From Pseudoalteromonas phenolica (GTDB taxonomy: Bacteria > Pseudomonadota > Gammaproteobacteria > Enterobacterales > Alteromonadaceae), in contig NZ_PPSW01000022.1 in the NCBI RefSeq assembly GCF_005876835.1, forward strand, positions 1-64,000: DNA of 64,000 nucleotides. The letters are read 5' to 3'. The notes below the pieces were generated by a model. That model was given only the letters and a program-made list of their open reading frames with translations. It ran no database searches and was not told where the DNA came from. Made by a program: the position numbers and the translations under genes. This document shows, piece by piece, positions 47,683 to 57,533 of this stretch. The stretch's first letter is position 1. Each line of letters begins with the position of its first letter.

Positions 47683-50367
47683 TTATTCACTTGGAGTATC
47701 TTCGCTACTCTCTTGTGTACCTTCGGGGTTATCTTGCACTACTGCTTCAGAACCGTCTTCAGGTAATTCATCAACTTCGATTTCCTCGATACGTTGTAAA
47801 CCAACTACTTGTTCTTCGTCAATAGTTCTTATCAAAATAACACCTTGTGTATTACGACCGACAGTAGAAACTTCGTTAACACGAGTACGTACAAGCGTGC
47901 CGCGGTTTGATATAATCATGATTTCATGGTTATCTTCAACTTGCACCGCACCGACTACGTTACCATTACGCTCAGATACCTTAATTGATACAACACCTTG
48001 TGTTGCACGGCTCTTCGCTGGGTAATCTTCTAGTGGTGTACGTTTACCATAGCCATTCTCAGTAACGGTCAAGATTGCACCGTCATTCTTAGGCACGATC
48101 AGTGATACAACTTTAACACCCTCAGGCATCTTAATACCGCGGACACCAGTAGCAGTACGGCCCATAGGACGTAAAGCAAGCATTTCTTCACCCGTCTCAG
48201 GATCTATCTTAACTTCACCTGTTTCTGAATCACGAAGCTTTTCGTTGAATCGCACTACCTTACCGTGATCTGTGAATAGCATAATGTCGTTACTGCCATC
48301 TGTGATGTCTGCACCGATCAGGCTATCACCTTCATTAAGGTTAATTGCAATAATACCGCTTGCACGTTGACGACTATAAGCTGTTAAAGGTGTCTTCTTA
48401 ACAGTACCGTTAGCAGTTGCCATTAATACATACTTGTCATCTTCATAGTCACGAACCGGTAAAATAGTTGTGATACGTTCATCCGCTTCTAGCGGTAACA
48501 AGTTAACGATTGGCTTACCGCGTGCCTGACGTGATGCCAGTGGTAATTGGTACACTTTCAACCAGTACATTCTACCGGCTGTTGAGAAACACAAAATGGT
48601 GTCATGTGTATTTGCAACTAAAAGACGTTCTATAAAGTCTTCATCTTTCATCTTAGTTGCAGCTTTACCTTTACCACCACGACGCTGCGCTTCGTAATCA
48701 GATAATGGCTGATACTTTACGTAGCCTTCGTGAGAAAGTGTTACAACAACATCTTCTTCGTTGATCAGATCTTCAAGGCTAATATCGTGTGCAGCAGCAC
48801 TGATCTCAGTACGACGCTCATCACCATATTGCTCTTTTATTTCAACTAATTCATCACGGATAACTTCCATTAATCTTTCTGGAGAAGAAAGAATGTAAAG
48901 AAGTTCAGCAATTAGGTCTAATAGCTCTTGGTATTCGCCAAGGATCTTCTCGTGTTCAAGACCCGTAAGCTTGTGTAGGCGTAAATCAAGAATAGCTTGT
49001 GCTTGTTGCTCAGATAAGTAGTACTGACCATCACGGATACCTAGTTCGGCAGCTAGCCAATCAGGGCGTGCAACATTGTCTTCACCTGCTTTTTCAAGCA
49101 TAGCTTTTACTGTGCCTAATTCCCAAGGACGAGCTACAAGCGCTTGTTTCGCTTCAGAAGGCGTAGGAGACTTACGAATTAACTCAATAATTGGGTCGAT
49201 ATTCGCAAGTGCAATTGCGAGACCTTCAAGTGTATGCGCTCTATCACGCGCTTTACGTAAATCAAATACCGTACGACGAGTAACGACTTCACGGCGGTGG
49301 ATAATAAACGCATCTAGCATTTCTTTTAAGTTGAAACACTTAGGTTGGTTATTATCTAGCGCAACCATATTCATACCGAATACAGTTTGCATTTGTGTTT
49401 GTGCGTAAAGGTTATTTAATAGAACTTCACCCACTTCACCACGCTTAACCTCAATAACGATACGCATACCGTCTTTATCAGACTCGTCACGAAGCGCACT
49501 AATGCCTTCGATTTTCTTATCTTTTACAAGCTCAGCGATTTTTTCGATTAAACGCGCTTTGTTAACTTGGTAAGGGATTTCATGAACGATGATCGTTTCT
49601 CGACCAGTTTTTTCATCCACTTCAATTTCAGCACGCGCACGAATGTAAATCTTACCGCGACCCGTTTTGTATGCTTGTTCGATGCCTTTCTTACCGTTAA
49701 TAATCGCGGCAGTTGGGAAATCTGGACCTGGGATATATTCGATTAACTCTTCAATCGTTAGATCAGGGTTTTGAATAAGCGCTAAACAACCATTGATCAC
49801 CTCTGTTAAGTTATGAGGTGGGATGTTTGTCGCCATACCTACAGCAATACCCGATGAGCCATTTACTAATAAATTAGGTACCTTAGTTGGTAAAACATCA
49901 GGGATTTGCTCTGTACCGTCGTAGTTTGGTACATAATCAACGGTTTCTTTTTCAAGATCAGCTAATAGTTCATGCGACATTTTCGCCATACGAACTTCGG
50001 TATAACGCATCGCAGCAGCTGAGTCACCGTCAACAGAACCGAAGTTACCTTGACCGTCAACCAGCATATAACGTAGAGAGAAAGGCTGAGCCATACGAAC
50101 AATCGTGTCGTATACAGCACTGTCACCATGCGGGTGGTATTTACCGATAACATCACCGACAACACGAGCCGACTTCTTATAAGGCTTATTCCAGTCGTTA
50201 CGAAGCTCATTCATAGCAAATAATACACGACGGTGAACAGGCTTTAGACCATCACGTACGTCTGGTAATGCACGACCTACGATTACACTCATCGCGTAAT
50301 CTAGGTATGAATTTTTTAACTCGTCTTCGATATTGACTGGGAGGATTTCATTGGCGAGATCAGTCAT
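47683..50367 (-). CDS. gyrA: DNA gyrase subunit A GyrA
   Basis: About 894 residues. The breakage-reunion domain has the catalytic Tyr in [11 protein letters not shown] (about Y122), and the C-terminal beta-pinwheel has the GyrA box QRRGGKGK. The quinolone-resistance region reads [11 protein letters not shown], with Ser and Asp at the equivalents of positions 83 and 87, the sensitive form. The frame opens three codons earlier at GTG 50376, but ATG 50367 (MTDLANEI) matches the E. coli N-terminus and has GGAAAG upstream. An acidic tail follows the pinwheel. Transcribed alone. Confidence 0.98.
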   Translation of the reverse strand: MTDLANEILPVNIEDELKNSYLDYAMSVIVGRALPDVRDGLKPVHRRVLFAMNELRNDWNKPYKKSARVVGDVIGKYHPHGDSAVYDTIVRMAQPFSLRYMLVDGQGNFGSVDGDSAAAMRYTEVRMAKMSHELLADLEKETVDYVPNYDGTEQIPDVLPTKVPNLLVNGSSGIAVGMATNIPPHNLTEVINGCLALIQNPDLTIEELIEYIPGPDFPTAAIINGKKGIEQAYKTGRGKIYIRARAEIEVDEKTGRETIIVHEIPYQVNKARLIEKIAELVKDKKIEGISALRDESDKDGMRIVIEVKRGEVGEVLLNNLYAQTQMQTVFGMNMVALDNNQPKCFNLKEMLDAFIIHRREVVTRRTVFDLRKARDRAHTLEGLAIALANIDPIIELIRKSPTPSEAKQALVARPWELGTVKAMLEKAGEDNVARPDWLAAELGIRDGQYYLSEQQAQAILDLRLHKLTGLEHEKILGEYQELLDLIAELLYILSSPERLMEVIRDELVEIKEQYGDERRTEISAAAHDISLEDLINEEDVVVTLSHEGYVKYQPLSDYEAQRRGGKGKAATKMKDEDFIERLLVANTHDTILCFSTAGRMYWLKVYQLPLASRQARGKPIVNLLPLEADERITTILPVRDYEDDKYVLMATANGTVKKTPLTAYSRQRASGIIAINLNEGDSLIGADITDGSNDIMLFTDHGKVVRFNEKLRDSETGEVKIDPETGEEMLALRPMGRTATGVRGIKMPEGVKVVSLIVPKNDGAILTVTENGYGKRTPLEDYPAKSRATQGVVSIKVSERNGNVVGAVQVEDNHEIMIISNRGTLVRTRVNEVSTVGRNTQGVILIRTIDEEQVVGLQRIEEIEVDELPEDGSEAVVQDNPEGTQESSEDTPSE

Positions 50368-50545
50368 TGATTGCACTTTCCTTCAGAGTCTATCTCCATT
50401 AGCACTATCAAGTGCCCTAGAGATTAAGTTATTATTAATATCAATGCCCATGCTAACACAGATTTATTATTATTACAGGCGCAAAATCCGTGTGATTTTG
50501 AAATAATCCAATTTAAATGCGCTCAGATTCACGAGGAAGTTTTTT

Positions 50546-51256
50546 ATGACCGAGCATCAAAATGTAGATCCACAAGAAATTGCGAAATTTGAGAGCATCG
50601 CAGAAAGATGGTGGGATACTGAAGGAGAATTTAAACCCCTTCATGATATTAATCCGTTACGTCTCGACTTTATTAATGACAAATCTAATGGTTTATTTGA
50701 TAAACAAGTTGTAGATATCGGCTGTGGTGGCGGTATTTTAACTGAAAGCATGGCGAAACTTGGGGCCAAAGCGACCGGTATAGACTTAGGCCAAGAGCCT
50801 CTCAATGTTGCCAAACTGCATGCTTTAGAAGTGGGTGTAACAGTTGACTATATAAAAGTACCTGCTGAGGAATTTGCAGCAAACAATACTGAGCAATTTG
50901 ATGTAGTAACGTGTATGGAAATGCTTGAGCACGTCCCAGATCCAGAATCTATTATCCAAGCTGCTGCACAAATGGCAAAGCCTGGCGCAAGTGTGTTCTT
51001 TTCTACGCTAAACAAAACGATTAAAGCGTATTTACTTGCAATCGTCGGTGCAGAAAAAATTCTAAAAATGGTACCTGATGGTACACATGAGCACGATAAG
51101 TTTATTCGCCCTTCTGTTTTAATCGGCTGGGCTGAAAAGGCTGGACTTAAAGTTCGCGCAAGTGCGGGGATAAATTACAACCCAATCAATAAAACATTTA
51201 CCCTAACTGATGATGTCAGTGTGAATTACTTACTACATTTCGAGAAACTTGGTTAA
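50546..51256 (+). CDS. ubiG: Ubiquinone biosynthesis O-methyltransferase UbiG
   Basis: 236-residue SAM methyltransferase doing both O-methylations of the ubiquinone ring. N-terminal [20 protein letters not shown], motif [14 protein letters not shown] (about 54-66), motif [17 protein letters not shown] and the FFSTLNKT region are typical. Divergent from gyrA, as in many gammaproteobacteria. Its stop overlaps the start of the following phosphatase by one base. Confidence 0.97.
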   Translation: MTEHQNVDPQEIAKFESIAERWWDTEGEFKPLHDINPLRLDFINDKSNGLFDKQVVDIGCGGGILTESMAKLGAKATGIDLGQEPLNVAKLHALEVGVTVDYIKVPAEEFAANNTEQFDVVTCMEMLEHVPDPESIIQAAAQMAKPGASVFFSTLNKTIKAYLLAIVGAEKILKMVPDGTHEHDKFIRPSVLIGWAEKAGLKVRASAGINYNPINKTFTLTDDVSVNYLLHFEKLG

Positions 51257-51900
51257 TGAAGGCTGTCATATTTGATTTAGACGGCACCCTACTCGACACC
51301 ACTGACGACTTAGGGGCAGCTTTAAACCACGTTCTTGAAATAAATGGCCTTGCTGCCGTTTCGCGAGAAATATATAGCCCTGCTATTTCTGATGGCGTAA
51401 AAGCGCTATTAGAAGTTGGTTTTGGTAGTCGGCTCGCTGAATTTAATTTAGCTCGATTAAGACAAGATGTCCTTGACTACTATGAAGCCAATATTGCAGT
51501 GCATACGGATTGCTTTGATGGTGTACCAGAGTTAATTCAGTCTTTGCATAATGATGATATAAAAGTCGCTATCATGACAAATAAGCCAACATTCCTGACT
51601 TTACCCCTTGTTAGGCAAATTTCAGCACTCAAAGAAATTGAAGTTATTGTTTGTGGGGACACATTGGATGAAGCTAAACCTTCACCTAAGCCATTATTAT
51701 ATGCAGCGAAACAATTAGGTATTAGTTCATCCGAATGCCTTTATGTCGGTGATGCAGAACGTGATATTCAAGCAGCAAAAGCGGCAGGTATGTCTTCTGC
51801 TTGTGCTTTATGGGGATACATTCCAAGTCTTGAAGACGCGTATAGTTGGCAAGCAGATCTAAATTTAACTAACCCACTGTTAGTGCTAAACCATATCTAG
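51256..51900 (+). CDS. HAD phosphatase, MupP/Gph type
   Basis: 214 residues of haloacid dehalogenase fold. Motif I FDLDGTLLDTTDD (nucleophile D7, about 5-17), motif II VAIMTNKP, motif III with Lys in AKPSPKP, and motif IV VGDAERDIQAAKAAGM. Overlap with ubiG and the remembered order ubiG-mupP in Pseudomonas favour N-acetylmuramate 6-phosphate phosphatase of cell-wall recycling. Phosphoglycolate phosphatase (gph) is the alternative, and sequence alone does not separate them. Confidence 0.85.
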   Translation: MKAVIFDLDGTLLDTTDDLGAALNHVLEINGLAAVSREIYSPAISDGVKALLEVGFGSRLAEFNLARLRQDVLDYYEANIAVHTDCFDGVPELIQSLHNDDIKVAIMTNKPTFLTLPLVRQISALKEIEVIVCGDTLDEAKPSPKPLLYAAKQLGISSSECLYVGDAERDIQAAKAAGMSSACALWGYIPSLEDAYSWQADLNLTNPLLVLNHI

Positions 51901-52096
51901 TGCTCACATTTAAGCCAAAACACTACATCTAGTGTTTTGGCTCTTTCATCACCACAAGTTGCTCATTAAGAAAACACTATAAATATTTTTTTATTTTCTT
52001 TAAAAATCGCATCATTTTTATTGATTTCCTGCTGAGGTTACTTGCGTCAAACCTCAAAAGGTTAATAGTTACTAACACTTTTTATTTATCCCAAAC

Positions 52097-52105
52097 TTAT
52101 CCACA
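52097..52105 (+). promoter_or_regulatory. DnaA box upstream of nrdA
   Basis: TTATCCACA, a perfect match to the strong DnaA box, about 155 bp before the nrdA start. DnaA control of nrdAB is known in E. coli. Confidence 0.6.
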
Positions 52106-52143
52106 TTTGTGCATTTACCTTGCTATTGCAAATTAAATTGAAC

Positions 52144-52189
52144 CCCACTATCTTGTGATCCCAATCAGAAGAACCACCATATATAGTGG
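52144..52189. promoter_or_regulatory. Tandem NrdR boxes upstream of nrdA
   Basis: The downstream box (CACCATATATAGTG, 52175-52188) matches the NrdR consensus (CACTATATATAGTG) at all but one base. An upstream, weaker box (CACTATCTTGTG, 52146-52157) is about 30 bp away centre to centre, close to the three-helical-turn spacing known for NrdR pairs. They sit about 70-110 bp before the start codon, where they would overlap the promoter. The region 51901-52257 holds nothing else I recognise besides the DnaA box. Confidence 0.75.
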
Positions 52190-52257
52190 TCAAAACCTGA
52201 GCTTTTTTTCGCCAATTATTTTTTAAATATTCAATCCGAAGGATTACAGGCACAGCT

Positions 52258-54543
52258 ATGAACCAACAGTTATCTGTCAGTAAAAGAAACGGCCGCAAAG
52301 AGCCGCTCGATCTCGATAAAATTCACCGCGTCATTACTTGGGCTGCAGAAGGCTTAGATAATGTTTCAGTTTCTCAGGTTGAATTAAAGTCACACATTCA
52401 ATTTTATGATGGGATCCGTACTGAAGATATTCATGAAACTATCATTAAAGCTGCTGCTGATTTAATCGATAAAGACTCTCCAGATTACCAGTACCTTGCT
52501 GCGCGTTTAGCAATTTTTCACTTACGCAAAAAAGCATATGGCCAGTTTGAGCCGCCACGTTTATACGACCACATTACAAAGCTGGTTGAACAAAAGCGTT
52601 ATGATCAACACCTCCTTATCGATTATACCGAGCAAGAAATTGACGAGCTTGAAAACTACTTAGATCATAGCCGCGACTTAAACTTTAGCTATGCAGCGGT
52701 AAAACAGTTAGAAGGTAAGTACCTTGTACAAAACCGTGTAACTGGCGAAATCTATGAGAGTGCTCAGTTTTTATACATTCTTGTTGCTGCAAGTTTATTC
52801 TCTGATTACCCGAAAGAAACTCGTCTTGATTACATCAAACGCTTCTATGATGCCGTTTCTTTATTCAAAATTTCATTACCGACACCTATCATGGCAGGTG
52901 TTCGTACACCAACACGTCAATTCAGCTCTTGTGTATTAATTGAAACGGGTGATAGCTTAGACTCAATCAATGCGACTTCATCAGCAATCGTTAAATACGT
53001 TAGCCAACGTGCTGGTATCGGTATAAATGCTGGTCGTATTCGTGCTCTAGGCAGCCCAATTCGTAACGGTGAAGCTTACCACACAGGGTGTATTCCGTTT
53101 TACAAGCACTTCCAGACAGCTGTTAAAAGTTGTTCTCAAGGTGGTGTGCGCGGTGGTGCAGCTACCTTATTCTACCCGCTTTGGCATTTAGAAGTCGAAA
53201 ACCTACTGGTACTTAAAAACAACCGTGGTGTTGAAGAAAACCGTGTTCGTCACCTAGATTACGGTGTACAGTTCAACAAAACAATGTACGCTCGCCTTAT
53301 CAAAGACGACTACATCACACTATTCAGCCCGTCTGATGTGCCAGGCCTTTACGATGCATTCTTTGAAGATCAAGAAGAGTTCGAGCGATTATACACACAG
53401 TACGAGCAAGATGAGTCTATTCGTAAAAAGCGCATTAAAGCGATTGAGCTATTCTCTATGTTTGCGCAAGAACGTGCGAGTACAGGCCGCGTTTACTTAC
53501 AAAACGTTGACCACTGTAATACGCATAGCCCATTTGATTCAAAGGTTGCACCTATCCGTCAGTCTAACTTATGTCTTGAAATTGCGCTGCCGACAAAGCC
53601 GCTTTCACACATTAATGACCCAGAAGGTGAAATCGCGCTTTGTACGCTATCAGCATTTAACCTTGGTGCAATCGACTCTCTAGATGAACTTGAACAATTA
53701 GCTGAGCTTGCTGTTCGTGCACTTGATAATCTATTAGATTTCCAAGACTACCCGGTTCCTGCTGCACACACAGCAACGATGGGTCGTCGTACGCTAGGTA
53801 TTGGTGTAATTAACTATGCTTATTATCTTGCTAAAAATGGCGTTAAATACTCTGATGGCAGTGCGAATAACCTAACACACCGCACATTCGAAGCGATTCA
53901 ATACTATCTAATGAAAGCTTCAAATGAACTTGCTAAAGAGCGTGGTGCATGTCCTAAGTTCAATGAGACAACGTATTCAAAAGGTATTATGCCGATTGAT
54001 ACTTACAAGCGTGACTTAGATAACATTTGTAGCGAAGCGCTTCGCCTTGATTGGGATGCGCTACGCGCAAGCATTCAAGAGCATGGTATGCGTAACTCGA
54101 CAGTATCTGCACTGATGCCATCAGAAACTTCATCACAGATCTCAAATGCGACAAATGGTATTGAGCCACCTCGCGGCCATATCAGTGTAAAAGCAAGTAA
54201 AGATGGTATCTTGAAGCAGGTAGTGCCTGAGTATGAAAAGTTAAAAGATCAATATGAGTTACTTTGGGACATCCCTTCGAATGATGGTTATCTTGCTCTT
54301 GTAGGTATCATGCAGAAGTTTATTGACCAAACTATCTCGGCTAACACGAATTATGATCCAACTCGCTTTGAAGGTGGTAAAGTACCAATGAAGTTGCTTC
54401 TTAAAGACCTGCTTACTGCTTATAAGTTGGGTGTTAAGACACTTTATTATCACAATACACGTGATGGTGCGTCAGACACTCAAGACGAATTAAAACCAGA
54501 AATTGAAGATGATGGCTGCGAAGGCGGCGCGTGTAAAATATGA
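52258..54543 (+). CDS. nrdA: Class Ia ribonucleotide reductase alpha subunit NrdA
   Basis: 761 residues. An N-terminal ATP-cone (about 5-95) carries the activity site. The catalytic barrel has the active-site Cys pair and Cys radical site (SSCVLIETGDS, NLCLEIALP), and the radical-transfer tyrosines lie near LYYHNTRDG. The C-terminus DDGCEGGACKI keeps the Cys pair that is re-reduced by thioredoxin or glutaredoxin, so the gene is intact up to its stop. The partner nrdB, normally next, is not found; a terminator and a recombinase island follow. Confidence 0.98.
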   Translation: MNQQLSVSKRNGRKEPLDLDKIHRVITWAAEGLDNVSVSQVELKSHIQFYDGIRTEDIHETIIKAAADLIDKDSPDYQYLAARLAIFHLRKKAYGQFEPPRLYDHITKLVEQKRYDQHLLIDYTEQEIDELENYLDHSRDLNFSYAAVKQLEGKYLVQNRVTGEIYESAQFLYILVAASLFSDYPKETRLDYIKRFYDAVSLFKISLPTPIMAGVRTPTRQFSSCVLIETGDSLDSINATSSAIVKYVSQRAGIGINAGRIRALGSPIRNGEAYHTGCIPFYKHFQTAVKSCSQGGVRGGAATLFYPLWHLEVENLLVLKNNRGVEENRVRHLDYGVQFNKTMYARLIKDDYITLFSPSDVPGLYDAFFEDQEEFERLYTQYEQDESIRKKRIKAIELFSMFAQERASTGRVYLQNVDHCNTHSPFDSKVAPIRQSNLCLEIALPTKPLSHINDPEGEIALCTLSAFNLGAIDSLDELEQLAELAVRALDNLLDFQDYPVPAAHTATMGRRTLGIGVINYAYYLAKNGVKYSDGSANNLTHRTFEAIQYYLMKASNELAKERGACPKFNETTYSKGIMPIDTYKRDLDNICSEALRLDWDALRASIQEHGMRNSTVSALMPSETSSQISNATNGIEPPRGHISVKASKDGILKQVVPEYEKLKDQYELLWDIPSNDGYLALVGIMQKFIDQTISANTNYDPTRFEGGKVPMKLLLKDLLTAYKLGVKTLYYHNTRDGASDTQDELKPEIEDDGCEGGACKI

Positions 54544-54550
54544 CCACTGT

Positions 54551-54700
54551 GTTTTATAAAAAGTATCATTTTTGTGGATAACTTTACGTAAACATATATA
54601 AAACATATAGTTAAGGGAAGTGTTTGACACTTCCCTTTTTTGTATTACTCTATAACATATTACCCTTGTGTTTATTTAGTATCATTTTGCGTTATAAAAC
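54551..54700. repeat. Candidate recombinase sites at the island's left end
   Basis: An 11-bp near-direct repeat AGTATCATTTT (54562-54572 and 54678-54688) and a 9-bp inverted repeat GTTTTATAA (54551-54559) / TTATAAAAC (54692-54700) frame the space between nrdA and the first recombinase. Direct and inverted arms beside an integrase gene are typical of att sites. A second DnaA-box-like sequence (TGTGGATAA, 54573-54581) lies among them. Confidence 0.4.
54613..54641 (+). terminator. Terminator downstream of nrdA
   Basis: 10-bp stem AAGGGAAGTG (54613-54622) / CACTTCCCTT (54628-54637), loop TTTGA, followed by TTTT. It ends nrdA transcription just before the island operon; whether it belongs to the host or the island is not clear. 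Confidence 0.85.
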
Positions 54701-55907
54701 TGAAAAAATTACCAATCCGAGATACGGAAACCAAACCTTGCCCATGCTGGTTGATACGCACAACCAGTGCTTACCAGAACCTAGTGCGGCGATCTGGGGA
54801 TGGGATTTATGGCTATCCTCCAAATACAACACAACCCTCAATCGCCTGAATGATCTTTGCGTGTTTTATGAATACTGCGCTAATGAGCATCAAACGTTTT
54901 TCGAAGAAGCTGCCAAACTCAATATATTGACCAATCGCCAAGTCAATAACCTTGGTACTTTCCTACTGCACAATTTCAACTATGAGTTAGAGGACGGCGT
55001 AAGTATCGCCCCCTCGACTTACAACCGACGTATTGATTCCATCATTTTATTTTTGAAGTTTCACTACAACCGTTATATTGAAAGGCTTGATGACTACGAT
55101 AAAAAAGAACAAGTTCAAAAATCAGTCGATAGAGCTTGTGGCTGGATTGCAAAGAAACGTTACTCAAAAGCGCAAGTCGATAATGCTACTAAGCAGACAG
55201 AACCATTAAACAACGATGAAATAGACATAATCAAAAAGATAATACGCCCTTCTACTGACTCATTTACCAATGAAATCAATCCATTTCGACGTCAATTACA
55301 GGTGCGTAATGCTTGTGCCATACTGCTTTTATTGGAATTAGGATGTCGAGCATCCGAGTTAGTGCTCATTCGTTCAGATCAAGATCTAAAGCTAACGACA
55401 AATCCCACAGTCGTTATTCAATTTTCAGAAGACTCAGCGTTCAGAAACCGTAAAGATGGTGCGTCACATAAAACTCGCTTTAGAGAGCTGCCGATCAGTC
55501 GTGGTCTAGCAGCACTCATTTTAGAGTATCTTGAAGAACATCGTCCCATTCTTAGGAAACCTTTTAAAGGGAGCCTAACGGAATATCTATTTATCAGCGA
55601 AAAAGATGGTGGTGCTCTGACAACGTCAGGGTTGGATTATATGATCACTAAAATATATCAAACGATCCCAAACCTTGCTGATGTCATTCATCCACATCGA
55701 TTCCGTGTTACACGAGGCACAGAACTACGCAGTAACATCGATACAAATTACGAAGATTCTAACTCCCCAATGACACAAGCGGGTGAAACACAGGATTTAT
55801 TGACCACATGGGGCGGCTGGTCAACAACCAGTGATATGACAAGGCGATATACACAAGCCCACCTGCAACGAAAGATCAGTGATTATTTAAGAGGAAAGGA
55901 AGACTAA
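54624..55907 (+). CDS. Tyrosine recombinase 1 of the trio (IntA-like)
   Basis: Up to 427 residues, but the true start is uncertain. The open frame begins at a TTG within the nrdA terminator; the first ATG is at 54744 (387 residues) and has no good ribosome binding site. The catalytic domain is complete: Arg I R242 in LGCRASEL, Lys in KTRFRELP, HxxR H358-R361 in PHRFR, Trp in the H/W position (WGGWS) and nucleophile Y409 in MTRRYTQ. It should be an active site-specific recombinase. It ends TAA, immediately followed by the ATG of recombinase 2. Confidence 0.9.
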   Translation: MTLPFFVLLYNILPLCLFSIILRYKTEKITNPRYGNQTLPMLVDTHNQCLPEPSAAIWGWDLWLSSKYNTTLNRLNDLCVFYEYCANEHQTFFEEAAKLNILTNRQVNNLGTFLLHNFNYELEDGVSIAPSTYNRRIDSIILFLKFHYNRYIERLDDYDKKEQVQKSVDRACGWIAKKRYSKAQVDNATKQTEPLNNDEIDIIKKIIRPSTDSFTNEINPFRRQLQVRNACAILLLLELGCRASELVLIRSDQDLKLTTNPTVVIQFSEDSAFRNRKDGASHKTRFRELPISRGLAALILEYLEEHRPILRKPFKGSLTEYLFISEKDGGALTTSGLDYMITKIYQTIPNLADVIHPHRFRVTRGTELRSNIDTNYEDSNSPMTQAGETQDLLTTWGGWSTTSDMTRRYTQAHLQRKISDYLRGKED

Positions 55908-57533
55908 ATGGCGCACGCACTAACGATTTATTTACCAGAGCAAGATAACGATCCTTATCAAGACCTATATGATGAAGTAGCTCGGTTAAATGGCGATTAT
56001 GACCCATTTCCTGCCCAGTTCACCTCATTTCACGGTCAAAAAATCTCTATAAGAGAAAGCAATCAGCGGCTTAAAACTAAGCTCCAAATTATCAATGTTG
56101 GAAAGAGCAATCAAAATTACACTCTCTCAGAGTCATACTCAGATTATCACTACCTAAACTACATAGCTGTAAAGTGCTGGATAGACTTCGCAATTGAACG
56201 TTCACCAGCATCCATCGGTCATTTATCATATGGATTTCAGGCTCTTAAAGGTATCAAATTATCAGATAAAGCTCTTAACAATGAACGTGCATTTTCTAAA
56301 GAAATTGCTTCAAACATATCTTCGATAATACAGAAAAACAAAGACAATCAAATGATTTGGCTGTCGATGCGAATGTTTGCAAATTACGCTATAGAAAATG
56401 CATATTGGGGCTTTGATGAAAATCTAATATTTAAACTGGATGAAATAAAAATCCCCAATTCTGGTGGAAAACTAAGAGTATCTCTTCTCGATCACGAAAA
56501 CGGACCTTTTACTCGTACCGAAGTAGCACAAATAGCTCAAGCCATTCATCAAGAGAATGTTCCATTACAAACCCGCGTTTGTTTTAAATTAGCAATGCAA
56601 TTTGGCTTACGACCAATTCAATTAGCTCTGTTAAGAGAAGATGATGTTTATTACGACGACAAACTTTTAGCTTGGTTTATTAACATTCCCCGTGTAAAAG
56701 GTAGAACAGCGCAGCTTAGACGGAATAAGAACAATTTCGTATTGCGAGAGTTACCAAACCATCTAGCAGAGGATATCTCTGAACTAAACAAAACAAATTC
56801 AGAAATCAATATGCTTGACCTCGAAGGCAATAGTCTTCCTCGTCCTCTTTTAAAAGCAGAAACGTGCCATTTAGAGTTATTAAGCCAGAAGAAATTAAAA
56901 GAATATGCTTGGCATCTGTACTCTAAAAACATCACTGAACTATTCAGATTTAGCAGAAATTTGTTAAACATCCAGTCTCGCCATTTAACTGATGACGACG
57001 GCAATCCCACTCCACTTAAGATCACCTGTTACCGCTTTCGCTATACACTCGGTACACGCATGGTCATGGAAGGAAAAACCCCTGAAGAAGTTGCAATAGC
57101 TTTGGATCACAGTACCGTTGCCAGTGTGCAGCATTACTTTCGATATAACCGAGACTTAATTGATTTTATCGACGACAGTTTCGAGTCATCTAACACCATC
57201 AAAAGTGCAGTTATGAGATGGCAAGGTTTCATCGTCGATGAAGACGATGGCAGTGTCGAAGGCTCTTTAATTAGAGTGAGTGACATAGCGAGCCTTGGTA
57301 AGTGCTTAAAGAAAACTCAATGCGAGATGCACCCTACTGTAAGTTGTTATAGCTGCTCTCGTTTCCGCCCCTTTAAAAATGCAGACCATGAAGCACAGCT
57401 TAAAGTCATTGAAGCTGAGCGAGACTTCGTAAAAGCCAATTCATCAGGTGCAGTTTTACATCAACTTGATGAAGCGTGGGAAGGCGCTATTCAAATCGTT
57501 GAAGCCATTAAGTCAATGAAAGGCGGTGAGTAA
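55908..57533 (+). CDS. Tyrosine recombinase 2 of the trio, degenerate active site (Tfp-like)
   Basis: 541 residues. Tyrosine-recombinase fold with Arg I R235 in FGLRPIQL, H401 in LDHS and a candidate nucleophile Y410 (VQHYFRY). In the HxxR box, however, Tyr replaces His (Y375-R-F-R378). A conserved C-terminal cysteine block (CLKKTQCEMHPTVSCYSCSRF, about 462-482, split here) looks like a zinc site. Loss of one catalytic residue suggests a structural or regulatory subunit, like the recombinase-fold protein Tfp of Tn6283-like elements; activity is not excluded. The start abuts recombinase 1, and the stop overlaps recombinase 3 (TAATG). Confidence 0.88.
   Translation: MAHALTIYLPEQDNDPYQDLYDEVARLNGDYDPFPAQFTSFHGQKISIRESNQRLKTKLQIINVGKSNQNYTLSESYSDYHYLNYIAVKCWIDFAIERSPASIGHLSYGFQALKGIKLSDKALNNERAFSKEIASNISSIIQKNKDNQMIWLSMRMFANYAIENAYWGFDENLIFKLDEIKIPNSGGKLRVSLLDHENGPFTRTEVAQIAQAIHQENVPLQTRVCFKLAMQFGLRPIQLALLREDDVYYDDKLLAWFINIPRVKGRTAQLRRNKNNFVLRELPNHLAEDISELNKTNSEINMLDLEGNSLPRPLLKAETCHLELLSQKKLKEYAWHLYSKNITELFRFSRNLLNIQSRHLTDDDGNPTPLKITCYRFRYTLGTRMVMEGKTPEEVAIALDHSTVASVQHYFRYNRDLIDFIDDSFESSNTIKSAVMRWQGFIVDEDDGSVEGSLIRVSDIASLGKCLKKTQCEMHPTVSCYSCSRFRPFKNADHEAQLKVIEAERDFVKANSSGAVLHQLDEAWEGAIQIVEAIKSMKGGE

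Noticed and set aside
47683..50376. gyrA starting at GTG 50376
   Set aside because: This adds three residues not found in other GyrA proteins, and the GTG overlaps the ribosome binding site used by ATG 50367.
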